Below are positions 1-9,590 of a DNA stretch of 64,000 nt, one piece after another. Within the stretch, counting starts at the first letter, position 1. Every line of letters starts with the position of its first letter. The position numbers and the translations under genes are program-made. The DNA comes from Lates calcarifer (Eukaryota; Chordata; Actinopteri; Centropomidae), in NCBI RefSeq assembly GCF_001640805.2, contig NC_066855.1, positions 349,071 through 413,070 of the forward strand, given 5' to 3'. The notes beneath the pieces were generated by a model that was not told the origin of the DNA, did not search any database, and saw nothing but the letters and a program-made list of their open reading frames with translations.

Positions 1-415
1 GACATTTTTTGACCGTTTTTGACACCTTACTATGACGTATGACATTTTTTGACCATTTTTGACACCTTACTATACTATGACATTTTTTGACCATTTTTGA
101 CACCTTACTATACTATGACGATTTTTTGACCATTTTTGACACCTTACTATACTATGACATTTTTTGACGCCTTACCTACTACTATGACATTTTTTGACCA
201 TTTTTGACGCCTTACTATACTATGACATGTTTTTTGACCATTTTTGACACCTTACTATACTATGACATTTTTTGACCATTTTTGACACCTTACTGTACTA
301 TGACATTTTTTGACCATTTTTGACACCTTACTATACTATGACATTTTTTTGACCATTTTTGACACCTTATTTATACTATACTATGACATTTTTTGACCGT
401 TTTTGACACCTTACT
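1..415. repeat. 38-bp minisatellite, about 11 copies
   Basis: Head-to-tail copies of a unit of about 38 bp run from the window edge to about 415. The core is GACATTTTTTGACC-ATTTTTGACACC followed by TTACTATACTAT. Copies differ by point changes (ATTTT/GTTTT, GACACC/GACGCC), a shortened copy near 151-180 and extra TATAC steps near 368-381. Each unit also contains an internal near-duplication of TTTTTGAC. The array probably continues left of the window. All frames are interrupted by TGA, so it is not coding. Confidence 0.95.
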
Positions 416-540
416 GCAATTTTCTGATATACTGAATATTTAACATAAACAGTCTAATGTCAGTGTTCTGTGTTGGACAGTTGATGTAAAGCTGTTTGTG
501 AATTACCTGGAGGCCTCTGTCCTGGTCTCAAAGAACTTGG

Positions 541-795
541 ATGGACAATATCTCTGCAATCATGGACAATGTCTTTGTAATCATGGACGATGTCTCTGAG
601 ATCATAGACGGTGTCTCTGTGACCATCGACAATGTCTTCATGATCGCGGTCGATGCCATCAAATTAGTGACCCCAGTTTCCGCCGATTCTTGTGCAGGTC
701 TCTGCGAAGCATGGGACAACGTCTCCCTCATCCTCAACAGTGTCTTTCCAAACATGGACCATGCCTCTACGATCGTGGACAAAGTGGTGACACCT
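541..795. repeat. Diverged 21-bp tandem repeat, open on both strands
   Basis: Five clear 21-bp units run from 541 (541, 562, 583, 604, 625), with core ATGGACAATGTCTCTGTAATC. Three more weak units follow near 712-775 after a diverged gap that is a multiple of 3. The + frame (open from about 502 to 834) gives heptads such as MDNVFVI, MDDVSEI, WDNVSLI, with hydrophobic residues at fixed positions. On the minus strand one frame gives T-L-S-M heptads (782-528) and another gives DYKDIVH / DCRDIVH heptads. That second frame runs into a good minus-strand donor, CCTCCAG|GTAATT, at about 507. Open frames on both strands are expected from a 21-bp repeat lacking stops, so coding is unproven. No known protein is recognised. 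Confidence 0.7.
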
Positions 796-834
796 GGAGG
801 AAATCAAAGAGAAACATACAAAGGGAAATGACAC

Positions 835-1483
835 TGTCAAAACATTAGAGGAGTGTTTCAGAAAACTGGCTGTTTACTGTCACATATGACAAGAAAAAGC
901 ATCACATCCTTAAGGACCAACAACAAAGTAACTAAAATGTTTGAGGCACAGAGTTAAAATTTAGTTTTTAAGCCTTTATTTCACACATAATTGAGCTCAA
1001 TCAAATATTAAGAAACCACAAACAAATTTCCCATCACTAATAAATACAACTGTGGGTCAACAGATAGCTGTAGACAGACATGCAGTAAGAACGACCACAA
1101 AGAGACAAAGAAACAGCTGACCATAAATAGATATTAAACAGCCTAAGTAAAGACTCAAAATGATGCAATAAGATCACAAATAGACACAGAATGACCACAA
1201 CGACGTGATAATCAGACAAACAGATTACTAAACAGTTACCCTGCCTCCGTAAGGTGCCCACAACTCACGTGAGGGACTGCTTTAGTCACAGAAACACAAA
1301 CACACTTAAACCCACGGAAACAAAAACTACAACAAAACGGGAAAGCCTCAAAGCATCACTAAAAGATAAGGCTAAAGCTAACGCTCGCCACTAATGCTAT
1401 GCTGACATCCAGGTGTAAAGCAGCCAGGTACAGACACAATATAATACAAAATGACCTGGCTAGTTGGTTTGCTCCTTAGCCTT
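835..1483. other. Non-coding stretch left of the CpG island
   Basis: Ordinary AT-rich DNA with no long frame. The one notable point is at 1484-1485: read on the minus strand it is a good splice donor (GGACACT|GTAAGG). A divergent minus-strand transcript from the CpG island could therefore splice here. Nothing else is supported. Confidence 0.5.
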
Positions 1484-1574
1484 ACAGTGTCCAGTCTCAC
1501 TCGCGTTCGACAAAAAAGCAGCTCCTAAGCTTGTTTTAACATCCAGGCGTAGCTGGTAGTTAGTCAGCACTGAC

Positions 1575-1765
1575 AAACCGAGGCAACCGTTCAAACGCTG
1601 GGTTTAATCTGTTTTCCGGGTTCGTTTCTCCGCCTCTCTACGCTCCGCCCAGAACATCATGACCGATGACGTTCACACGACGCGATCGCTACGTGCGTTC
1701 GACGGGAGCTGCCGCTGACTGCGGGGGGCGGAGTTTAAAACGTCTGCGGTCAAGTCGACAGTTCT
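1575..1765 (+). promoter_or_regulatory. CpG-island core promoter (possibly bidirectional)
   Basis: About two dozen CpGs fall between 1575 and 1810, in a window where CpG is otherwise rare. Visible elements are a GC box on the minus strand (CCGCCC, 1645-1650), a CRE-like TGACGTTCA (1667-1675), the palindrome GCGATCGC (1682-1689), a GC box GGGGCGG (1725-1731) and a TATA-like TTTAAAA (1734-1740). The TATA-like box would place a + strand start near 1765-1770. This start is inferred; no transcript evidence is available. GC boxes on both strands and the minus donor at 1484 allow divergent transcription. Confidence 0.65.
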
Positions 1766-1860
1766 CTCCTACTCTGAGCAGCTCTGCTTCGTTTAGAATT
1801 CGCCGTTCATCAGTACATAAAACCTAATGTAGAGCTCGTCCGGAGTTTTCTCATCAACAA
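1765..1860 (+). other. Putative untranslated exon 1
   Basis: This segment lies just downstream of the TTTAAAA box and ends at CATCAACAA|GTGAGA, a good donor apart from A at position -1. It has no long frame; its only ATG is followed at once by TAG. CpGs persist through its first half, as expected for a 5' UTR exon in a CpG island. The start is an estimate from TATA-box spacing. The alternative is that transcription reads through and the donor is a chance match. Confidence 0.4.
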
Positions 1861-2002
1861 GTGAGAGAAGCAGCCAGACAATCTCCCAACCAAACATTTC
1901 AGAGTGGAGCAGAAAGGCGAGAAATACAGCAAATATATTTTTCCAAACCACTCGAAAATAAAGTTGTTTGTAATTTTTTTTCTTCCGTCTTTCAAATCTC
2001 AG

Positions 2003-2099
2003 CAGCACAGGAAACATATGAGTCAGAGTCAATCCAAAGGAGCGCGGGACTGTCACAATATTCAGCAGCAGATAGGTGTTGAAGTTGTCTGGAGCTGAT
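2003..2099 (+). other. Putative untranslated exon 2
   Basis: The acceptor is strong: a pyrimidine tract with a run of nine Ts followed by CTTCCGTCTTTC (about 1972-1992) ends in CTCAG at 2002. A second AG three bases on makes a tandem NAGNAG acceptor (CAGCAG, 2000-2005). The donor is GGAGCTGAT|GTAAGA at 2100. Exon length would be 97 bp, or 94 from the second AG, and the preceding intron is about 142 bp. An ATG at 2018 opens a frame of 26 codons that stops inside the exon, so this reads best as 5' UTR or a long non-coding RNA exon. Confidence 0.45.
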
Positions 2100-4021
2100 G
2101 TAAGAAAAGATGTTGTGGGTAGATTCTTATGAACAATGCAGGCAGCAGCCCTGGATCACACTGATGCTTCCCTCAGGCTTTCAGCAGTGGAGCGACATGC
2201 AGTATATTCAACAGCAGAGTGTTTACCTGGAGAGTGTACTCTATATGTAGATAGTATTTCCTGTGAGTGTGTCTTCAATCAGAGGGTCTGATTGTGTCTG
2301 TGCACTCTGTCTTCTCTCTCATGGAAGCCAGCAGAGGCAGTGTAGAAAACAGAGACTGGTCCAGGCAGTGCAGCTTTATTTTCTGAGCCTGTTTGCCTGA
2401 AGTGCTGCCTCCTCCGACAGCATTTAGATACATTTCTTCTGTCTTACTTTTCTAAGATATTCCCCTTTGACCAGGATTTCTCAGTTCACTTGAAGAGCTG
2501 ACAGTTCCATATTAAAAGCAATAAAAATACATGAAGTCATTCAAACTGAGGGGAGAAGAGTCTTCCTGTGAACAGCTGCAATCACTCCAGTTAATCTGTT
2601 GAAACATGAGTGAACTGTGCCCATACTGGACGTTTATAATGGCATTCCTCCGAAGCAGTTTGTGTACTTCCAGGATAACGAAGGCCCTGACACCAGTTCA
2701 TAATTGGACACCCGGGTTAGGTTGGATATACGGCACCTTTAGCAACGTAGCCCTCTGCTGACTCTGCACCGTCTGAAGTGCTCAGTGACACGACCAATTT
2801 GCAAAGTCAGTAGACCGGGGAATTATTTTGGCCTTAATCTTTCATAAAGCCATGCCAAGCTCGCCTGAGAGGGATAGATGAAAAACAACATCATAATAAA
2901 AGAGAAATGTGAGGGAAAGAGCAGGGTGTTTGACAGTGAGGTAATTATACGCAGCACAAATGACACCAGTAATCAGCCTGTTAACGCAGAGAGACTTAAA
3001 ATGGGCCATGTTAGAGTTGGGTAACAGCCCTCTGACATTTTAAAACTGTGGTTTAGTGTGAACCTCTGCGGTGACTGAGTGAGCAGGTGGTATCAGCAGT
3101 TTTGTGTGTGCATGCAGAAATGGACAGCTAGCTTAAAGCACAAATACCCCAACAGTGGTCTGATCCCTTACTGCAGAGCTCCTGCACACATGTATAGGTT
3201 GTACATTTGAAGCCTCTGGGTATTTTTTTTTTTTTCAGAAACAACTGAAACAAATGAATGATTCAGGTGCAGCAGAGAGACTGTTGCTCTGAGTGCAGCT
3301 AGAAGCTTAAATAACAAAGTTTGGGATTTTCTGAGCGCTGCCTGACCAGTGAACACGGGACTCTGCCTCTGCTGATTATCCAGACGGCCATTCAAAGATT
3401 AATAGCAACCAGACTGTGAGACGGTTACAGCAACAAGCTGTGGATGAGTGTGTAAGGAGGCTGTGAAGATCTTCATATGAGAATAACTCCCGGTTACAAG
3501 AACATGCAAATGAATTTTCAAACCATAATGCCTCAGTGCCACAGGATCATGCATAAAACACGATGTTGTGCCATTTATTTATTTCTCTCTTTTTTCCAGC
3601 ACAGCAAAGAGCTATTAAACTGCTGTTATTGGTGTAATGGGTTGATTCACTGCTGGACTCTCCTCATAAAGAGTCCTGTTACAACGGCATCAAAGACTGT
3701 TCTGTGTTGATCAGACATATTGTATGTAAAAATGAAGACATCCTCTCTCCTGCGCTCCACAGGAAAAAAGTGCATGATTAAAAATGAAGTAGTTTTTGTT
3801 TTCTGCATTCTGTAACAAAGTCCTGTCATCACCCCCCACAGTGAACACAGGCTGCTGGGAGCTGCCATGTTGTGTACATGATGTGCTGAGCATGTTGGGT
3901 CTACACCCAAACTGTCTTTGACTTGAACTGAATGAAGAAACCTTACAGTCACAGTGTGAAGGGAGAGAGCTTTCATCAGCTCACTCTGAAATTCATGTGA
4001 CATTTCTTACTTGTAACATAG
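2100..4021. other. Putative intron, no gene seen
   Basis: No recognisable coding frame. A poly-T tract with AG follows near 3226-3239. The longest frame, minus 3647-4003, starts at a non-ATG codon in part and matches nothing known. A stretch around 2640-2850 is slightly richer in CpG but shows no motif I can name. Confidence 0.5.
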
Positions 4022-4117
4022 AAACACTGTTGGTAAACTGTTGAAGAGGCTGGTGGTTGAGAATGACACAGCACATCATTTTAAAGAAGCACCATGCAGT
4101 TTAAGTTCTACTAGAAG
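4022..4117 (+). other. Candidate exon with open frame
   Basis: The acceptor TTTCTTACTTGTAACATAG ends at 4021 and the donor CTAGAAG|GTGAGC starts at 4118. They bound 96 bp that is open in the second frame (31 codons, phase 2 at both ends). The peptide (NTVGKLLKRLVVENDTAHHF and on) matches nothing I recognise. Short open segments between chance splice sites are common in 64 kb, so this is weak. It could also be part of a dispersed repeat. Confidence 0.15.
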
Positions 4118-4194
4118 GTGAGCATGAATTAACATGAAGATGAAAGCTGTTACTAAGAAAAAATGGCACTGAAAACTACAACATCATGAAGTGA

Positions 4195-4570
4195 CTCAGT
4201 AACTTTGTGTCTGCTGTGACCGTCCATCCATTTGGCTGGCTTCTCCTCGCACTCTGCTACACTCCTGCCATGGTTGGAACGCCTCCTGAAAAAACGTGTG
4301 TGTTATCAGCACACTGTGATGGGACACATCGGAGCGGTACGGCTGAACTCGGCGTTGAGTCTGATGTGGGAAAGAGCAGCGTGTTGGGTCCCATGTGGTC
4401 TTCAGTCTTGGAGACTGTGCGGTGGCTGCTGTTTGGTCTCTGGCTCAGCTCTCGTCACTGGTAATGATCCTGGACCTGTTGACACAGATCCCTCCAGACT
4501 GTGACTCAGTCACAAACACACACCTGCAGGTGGACACAGAAACACAGTTGATCACATGACGTAATGTGTA
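4195..4570 (+). other. CpG-enriched patch, two open frames, AP-1 and CRE-like sites
   Basis: About a dozen CpGs occur in 4220-4460, against one per several dozen bases nearby. Two overlapping + frames stay open for 85-90 codons (one from 4195 to 4461). The first could end at a donor, CACTG|GTAATG, at 4462. No ATG begins either frame. Just downstream are the near-palindrome GTGACTCAGTCAC (4501-4513), which holds AP-1 sites, and TGACGTAA (4557-4564), a CREB/PAR-bZIP type site. It could be an exon, a decayed CpG island or an enhancer. I recognise no protein. Confidence 0.25.
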
Positions 4571-5039
4571 ACACTGATTCATGACTGCCTGCACCTTCTG
4601 TTTGTCACAGAGTGAATGCTTCAGTCATAAAGCTTCATGGCTGTAACATCCTGTAAAAACTGCAAATGTAGACAAATGATTCCTTTGATTAAAGCTCCTT
4701 TCTATGGCAAACAGTTCCACTCTCACTGTGTTCTGTATACGAGGCACTCTCTGAGGCAGCTGTCTCTTACAGATGATTCAGGAATCCATGAGCAACATTT
4801 GGACTGTAAGAGTTCAGCACAGCAGACGGTGAGATGCTCTGCTGTGCTCTTTATCCACATAAACAACATGACAAACAATAAATGCTGTGGACACAGCAGT
4901 GACACACATCATACACTCGCTAAGGCCAGTGGAGGTGACAGCTACTGAGGAAGTACTGAGTGAAGGGTCGATGTGCACGACCTGGAACCAGAACCAGACA
5001 CCACTGAACCAGACAGAGCCTTTAACTGAAACCAGTTCT
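4571..5039. other. No gene seen
   Basis: Short frames only (largest + 4637-4948, from the ATG at 4637). The translation resembles nothing known. Confidence 0.5.
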
Positions 5040-5250
5040 CACAGTGACTGTGATTTCTTGTGTTTCTTGTGGTTTTTCGTTTCCTGTTTTATTTTGGTGA
5101 TCACCTTCCTTGTGTGTCTGCTTTTACTTCCTGTCTTTATTTTTTTTTTCCTCCACTCTTTTTCCTGTACAAACAGTCCCATCTGTCCTCCCTCAGTTAG
5201 TCTGTGGATCAGGACTGAGGACACAGGACGAGGACTCAAATACAGACTGT
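5040..5250 (+). repeat. Probable dispersed fish repeat (T-rich 'cctgttttattttg' type)
   Basis: The T-rich text around 5060-5180 (TTTCCTGTTTTATTTTGGTG, then CACCTTCCTTGTGTGTC and TTACTTCCTGTCTTT) resembles a high-copy teleost repeat I know from many loci. The hydrophobic peptide in frame here is a product of T-rich sequence, not a membrane protein. A repeat-library search would decide. Confidence 0.4.
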
Positions 5251-5338
5251 GGACTGAGGTGAACACACTGCTCGCTGACTGCTGAGCATATATGTAAACT
5301 AAAGACTAATGAACTCATTCTTGATTTTTCATTCATAG

Positions 5339-5400
5339 ACAGAGAGGAAGCTGCTGCTCTTCATTCAACATGTGTGACCTCAGGACACTGCTCTGCTCAG
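5339..5400 (+). other. Candidate start-codon exon
   Basis: The acceptor TTGATTTTTCATTCATAG ends at 5338 and the donor CTCAG|GTAACT starts at 5401. The 62-bp exon has ATG at 5370 and encodes MCDLRTLLCS plus the first base of the next codon (phase 1). Leucine- and cysteine-rich residues right after the ATG would suit the start of a signal peptide. Size, position after the putative 5' UTR exons and frame all fit a first coding exon, but no downstream exon in phase could be found in the window. It may be a chance arrangement. Confidence 0.25.
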
Positions 5401-6385
5401 GTAACTCATCTACCATGAGTTATTTAGTAAGAGCTCGTTAGCTGATTATTAATTAGACAGTGTCTCTTTATTATTTACTCACCAATCCTACAAAAATGTT
5501 TAACGAAGAAATAGAGAACAGGATGAAAGAAAAGCCACGACAAGAAAAAAGCAGCTGAGTCCATTAATATCCGGCTCCTGCTGTAGAATGAGTTTTGTCT
5601 TGTCAGGCAGTTGTGGCTGTCACAGTGATGAGTGGGGCCAAAGCTCTGAGCGCCTGCATCACTCTGATGGAAAACACACAGATATAGGGAGAGAGGAAGA
5701 GCAATGAAGGGCGAGGGAGAGAGAGGAAGTGGGTGAAGGAGAGAGGACGGGAGCAGGGAGACCAACAACAGCAACACAACAAAAAGAAAAACCAACGACA
5801 AAGGTGGAGAGGAGGAGTGACAGCAGCAGTGACTGAAGGCAGACACACAGTCGGAGGAGCAGGTTGGCACTCACCATCAATCTGAATGTGTAAACACACA
5901 CAGTCTTCATCAGACTGACACAGGAACTGCTCTACAGCACAACAAGCATTTCCTGCCAACAAACCATATCTATTGCACAGCCTGTCAGCTGACGGCACTT
6001 GTCAGATTGGCTGCATTTAGCTGTGAATGCCTTTAGTTAAAAGACTTAAAGGGGCATCAGCCGTCCTCACAGCGGCGGCAGCGGTTGTTGTGACGATTTG
6101 TTCTGAGGATGTTACATGTAGATGTTTGGATGCTTGTGATTGAAGTTGTGTTGTCGCTGCTGAAGCTACTGCAGGCAAACCGTGGGAGACAGTTTTCTTG
6201 TTTGCTCATAGATCAGACTGTTTCAATCAGAGCTGAGCTGCAGCCACTTGGTCGCCTGTGTTTAAGTTTTACATCTTTAATGTTATCTCATGACTCAAAC
6301 TGTGCAAAAGGCTTTGTTCTCCTACAGTCCTGGACACGACCACTCAGGACATCGAAGTGTCTCTCTGATGTCTGTCTCTTCACCA
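5401..6385. other. No gene supported
   Basis: Three overlapping minus-strand frames (5475-5998) start at non-ATG codons and run over purine-rich DNA (5690-5830 on +). A good minus donor at 5871-5876 (GATTGATG|GTGAGT) follows a cysteine-rich open stretch, and another minus donor lies at 5479-5484. No protein is recognised and the evidence is too thin to call a gene. Confidence 0.45.
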
Positions 6386-6413
6386 CAGTCAGTCAGTCAG
6401 TCAGTCAGTCAGT
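6386..6413. repeat. (CAGT)7 microsatellite
   Basis: Seven uninterrupted copies of CAGT. Confidence 0.95.
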
Positions 6414-6834
6414 GTGTGCAGGAGCAGGAGATCTGGAAAAATTAGATCTGAAACCAAATGAATGTTGACGAAGGATATTATTATTTTGAACGTACTGTGA
6501 TAACTGATTATGAATTATTCTGTTTAAATACTGTGTGTGTCACCAGTTTAACAGAGAAGACCAGCCGCTATTTCACATGTACACAGTGGAAGATTAAAGA
6601 GATCAGTCAGTGGATTGATGTGAATATGAGATGCTAATTTAATGAACTTCATTTCACTGCTCTCTCTAATCACACCTGACACAGAGAGTCTTCCCACAGA
6701 ACCACTGCTCACTGGATGCTTCTTGTTTTCAGCCTGTCTGGTCCAAACAGTGAAGTCACTGAGATCACATTATGTCCCCATGCTGTCTGATGTGAACATT
6801 AACTGAAGCTCCTGACCTGTCTCTGCAGGATTTT
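6414..6834. other. No feature seen
   Basis: Unremarkable AT-rich DNA without frames or repeats that I can name. Confidence 0.6.
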
Positions 6835-6920
6835 ATGCACTGCACTGCTGCCACACCATTGGCTCATTGCATAATTGCATACGTGAATGAGCAGGTGTAC
6901 AGGTGTTCCAAATGAAGAGC
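6835..6920. repeat. Degraded end of a fish DNA-transposon-type repeat
   Basis: The order 'gctgccacaccattggct', 'cataattgcat', 'gagcaggtgtacaggtgtt' matches the end of a high-copy fish repeat remembered as 'gctgccatgtgattggctg ... gcaggtgtacaggtgtacct'. Within it GCTCATT (6862-6868) and AATGAGC (6886-6892) are perfect inverted arms around GCATAATTGCAT. The closing 'aataaagtgg' of the family is decayed here. Confidence 0.5.
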
Positions 6921-7313
6921 TGCACGTTGACTCTGCTTTACATAATGCAATAAGAGTGAGTGACAAAACATATTCGCACTGAGCCTTTTTTCCACAGAGT
7001 AAATGTGTTAGAAATCTGTGGATATTTATGTGTTGCCTGTGCTGGGCTCTGCACCATCATTATAGCTGCTTTCACATTGGGCCGCACTAGACTGCAGCAG
7101 GAGCAGGAGGTGCTTCAGTAAGATCCATGTTTTATTTACTGGACTGTGGCCACTTGGCAGCAAACATGTGTTCCTTAGAAAGCCTGGTTTTGTTAAGAGG
7201 ACAGGCCTGGCAGTGTGGAGCGGGAAGATGTAAGCTGTGAAATTCCAAATGTGAGAGGAACATACATTAAGGTGCTAAAGGCTATTTCTATTCAGTCCAC
7301 ACAGAGAGGCAGC

Positions 7314-7317
<4 letters not shown>
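6921..7317. other. No feature seen
   Basis: No frame, repeat or regulatory signature that I can support. Confidence 0.6.

Positions 7318-7348
<31 letters not shown>
7318..7348. repeat. (TG)n microsatellite
   Basis: About 15 uninterrupted TG dinucleotides. Confidence 0.97.
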
Positions 7349-7349
<1 letters not shown>

Positions 7350-7485
7350 GGGGTGTTTTACAATATTTGTGGGGTCTGGGACAAAATGCTGGACTCCATA
7401 AGTTGAGAGTTGAGACTTGGTTTTAGGGTCAGTTAGGGTGAAGGTAATGCAATATGTCAGTGACGGGTCCCCACACATACAGGGA

Positions 7486-7487
<2 letters not shown>
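7349..7487. repeat. MITE-like 'GTGGGGnC' fish repeat between two TG tracts
   Basis: The left end carries ACAATATTTGTGGGGTCTGG. The right end, read on the minus strand, carries TGTATGTGTGGGGACCCG. The shared T-T/G-TGTGGGG-C is therefore in inverted orientation about 100 bp apart. The family is familiar from teleosts (ends GTGGGGAC / GTCCCCAC) and is often found beside TG repeats. The middle contains 'ttagggtcagttagggtgaagg', also typical of it. Confidence 0.55.

Positions 7488-7517
<30 letters not shown>
7488..7517. repeat. (TG)n microsatellite
   Basis: About 15 uninterrupted TG dinucleotides, right flank of the preceding repeat. Confidence 0.97.
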
Positions 7518-7520
<3 letters not shown>

Positions 7521-9354
7521 ATACTGGATGGCTCACTTTGAAGATGAAATAGTGTAGAAATGAGGTAAACTGATATGGCCTGGAGCGTGGCTGTAGAAAT
7601 GAACTGAAGATAGAAAAACTCACTCAAGCGCGTGGAAGAAGAAAAATGTAGAAATTGAAATACGCTCACATCCTGGTTGTTTTTATTAGACATAATGGGC
7701 TGCTGTGAACATTTAATATGGTTCTTTCCTTCCTCTATAAAGATTTTCCCTCAGCCTGTTAGCTTGGTGTCATCTGTTGATACCCATCAAGGCTTACCCA
7801 CACATATTACTGAGCTTGAGAAGGATGTGTTCAGTTGTATAAGAGAAAGTAGCAGCCACCTCTTCACGGACAAAAGCGTCAAAGTGTGTAAACTCTGAGA
7901 CATGAAATGTGCATGTAACCACTGGCTCCCATATATTTACATAGTTATTCATCCTCATGACATCCCTTCGACCCCTAGAGACACCACCCACCTGCCAGAC
8001 TGGATGGTCTGGTAGTTTGTTTCTTATATGATTCCCATCATCAGCAGATGTTAATGTGTCACAAGGGAGAAAGACAGGAAGTGACTTAAACAGTTAAACA
8101 CCCTCCTAAACTTTGTTGTACACCAAGGAACATGACAAAGAGCCTGAGGGGTTGACCTGGTCTCCAGACTGCCCAGATCCCAGTCTGATCCAGCATCATT
8201 AAAACTGGCAGTGAAACCTCACAGTATGGACCGTCATGTAGAAAACAAGGTGGAGAGAAACCAGAAGAAGGTTTGACTGACGCTTCAGACTGATGCTTCA
8301 TCATGTCATGAATTATTTACCAAGTCTTGTTTACATTGCAGTTTGTCACATTCTGTTTTTGTGAGTCTGGAATTCCCAGAATTTCCATTTGTCTAGTTTT
8401 TTATGCACAGATTGAAAGTTCTCATGAAAACACACTGAATATCTCTGCTTCTGCTGAACCAGTGTGGATCATGTTCTCAGAGTAATGGAGTCGTTTTTAA
8501 CTGAGATCCTTCACACACACTTTCATTATTTTCACACTGTGACACTCACACCAACTTCTCCTTCATCATTATCAGTGATGGACTTTTGGCAAAATGTCAC
8601 TGAGGAGAACGACCACACCCACCAACAAGGCATACTTAACAACACACACACACATAAAGAAAGAGAAATGGAGTGAAGAGAGCAGCTCTGAACATTAGTC
8701 AGCCTGCATCAGTTTCACAAATGAAAAAAGGGATGGTGGAACATCTAGGTCAAATGAATTCTCCTGGTTCCCAAAGAACTCGCAGCACAATATGTTTCCC
8801 AGAGATGAAGACAGGAACTTTAGGCCAAATAGAAAAGAAACATGAGAAAGAAAAGTAGCAATTCCACATCCTTCTTTTTTTTTACTTGCCTGTATCAGCT
8901 CCTCAGCTCATGTACGTCTCTGTCACTGTACACCTAATAATAATCATGTTATCTTTTGGAGTCAGTGGATGATGGAGCTCTGACATGTTGTTTCTGCTCA
9001 GTGTCAATCCCCCTCTGTGCTGAGATGCACCCTCTGAATTCACAGCAGGAAATGACTGCACAGGAAATGTCAAGGTTAAGCAGTGGGAAAGGAGAGATAA
9101 TGTTCAGACCTCTGCCTTGACCACTGCAGGCATGAAGCACATTTCTGCCTTTAAAGTAAAACTGAATTCTAGACCATCAGTGCTGCTGCCTCAGTGTTTA
9201 TTTGATATATTGTGAAAGCTTGGCCCCAGTAATGATCAGAGCCTACACACATACACACAGATACACAAACATGATGCATTCACTGACTGAAAATACTTTA
9301 AATTCCACTTCAAATCCTAACGTACTCTGATTCACAGCTGCGTAGATGAAGTTG
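7518..9354. other. No gene seen
   Basis: Only short frames with no recognisable translation. A poly-T tract occurs near 8874-8884. Confidence 0.55.
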
Positions 9355-9590
9355 AAAAGGGTTCATCCTCTGGGGAACATAAACACTCTCATGCTGAACT
9401 GATGTGATATGATGAGCATGGTAAACACTGTCATTATCAGCCTGATGGTGGCGCTGCAGTCACTTGTGAGTCATCTGCTAAGGGTCTCAAAGATCCACAT
9501 CCACTTTCATGGCAGTCTGATCAGGGGTCATTAAAATATGCAGTGGACCAACAGAGACCAGCTGACCTGGGTCTTCTTCCTGGGTCAAGT
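9355..9590. repeat. Dispersed fish repeat, degraded
   Basis: 'gggttcatcctctggggaacat', 'gagcatggtaaacac', 'tgatggtggcgctgcag' and 'catggcagtctgatc' are the landmarks of a high-copy teleost repeat remembered as 'ttcatcctctggggaccatgaatgtc ... atttcatggcaatccatcc ... tgatggtggcgctagag'. Order and spacing are rearranged. It is related to the better-preserved copy at 46975-47345. Confidence 0.5.

Noticed and set aside
5040..5160. Apparent transmembrane segment in the + frame 4887-5285
   Set aside because: T-rich dispersed repeat reads as Phe/Leu/Val; not a protein signal.
5475..5998. Three overlapping minus frames with hydrophobic stretches
   Set aside because: They reflect a purine-rich + strand; starts are not ATG in two cases and no known protein matches.
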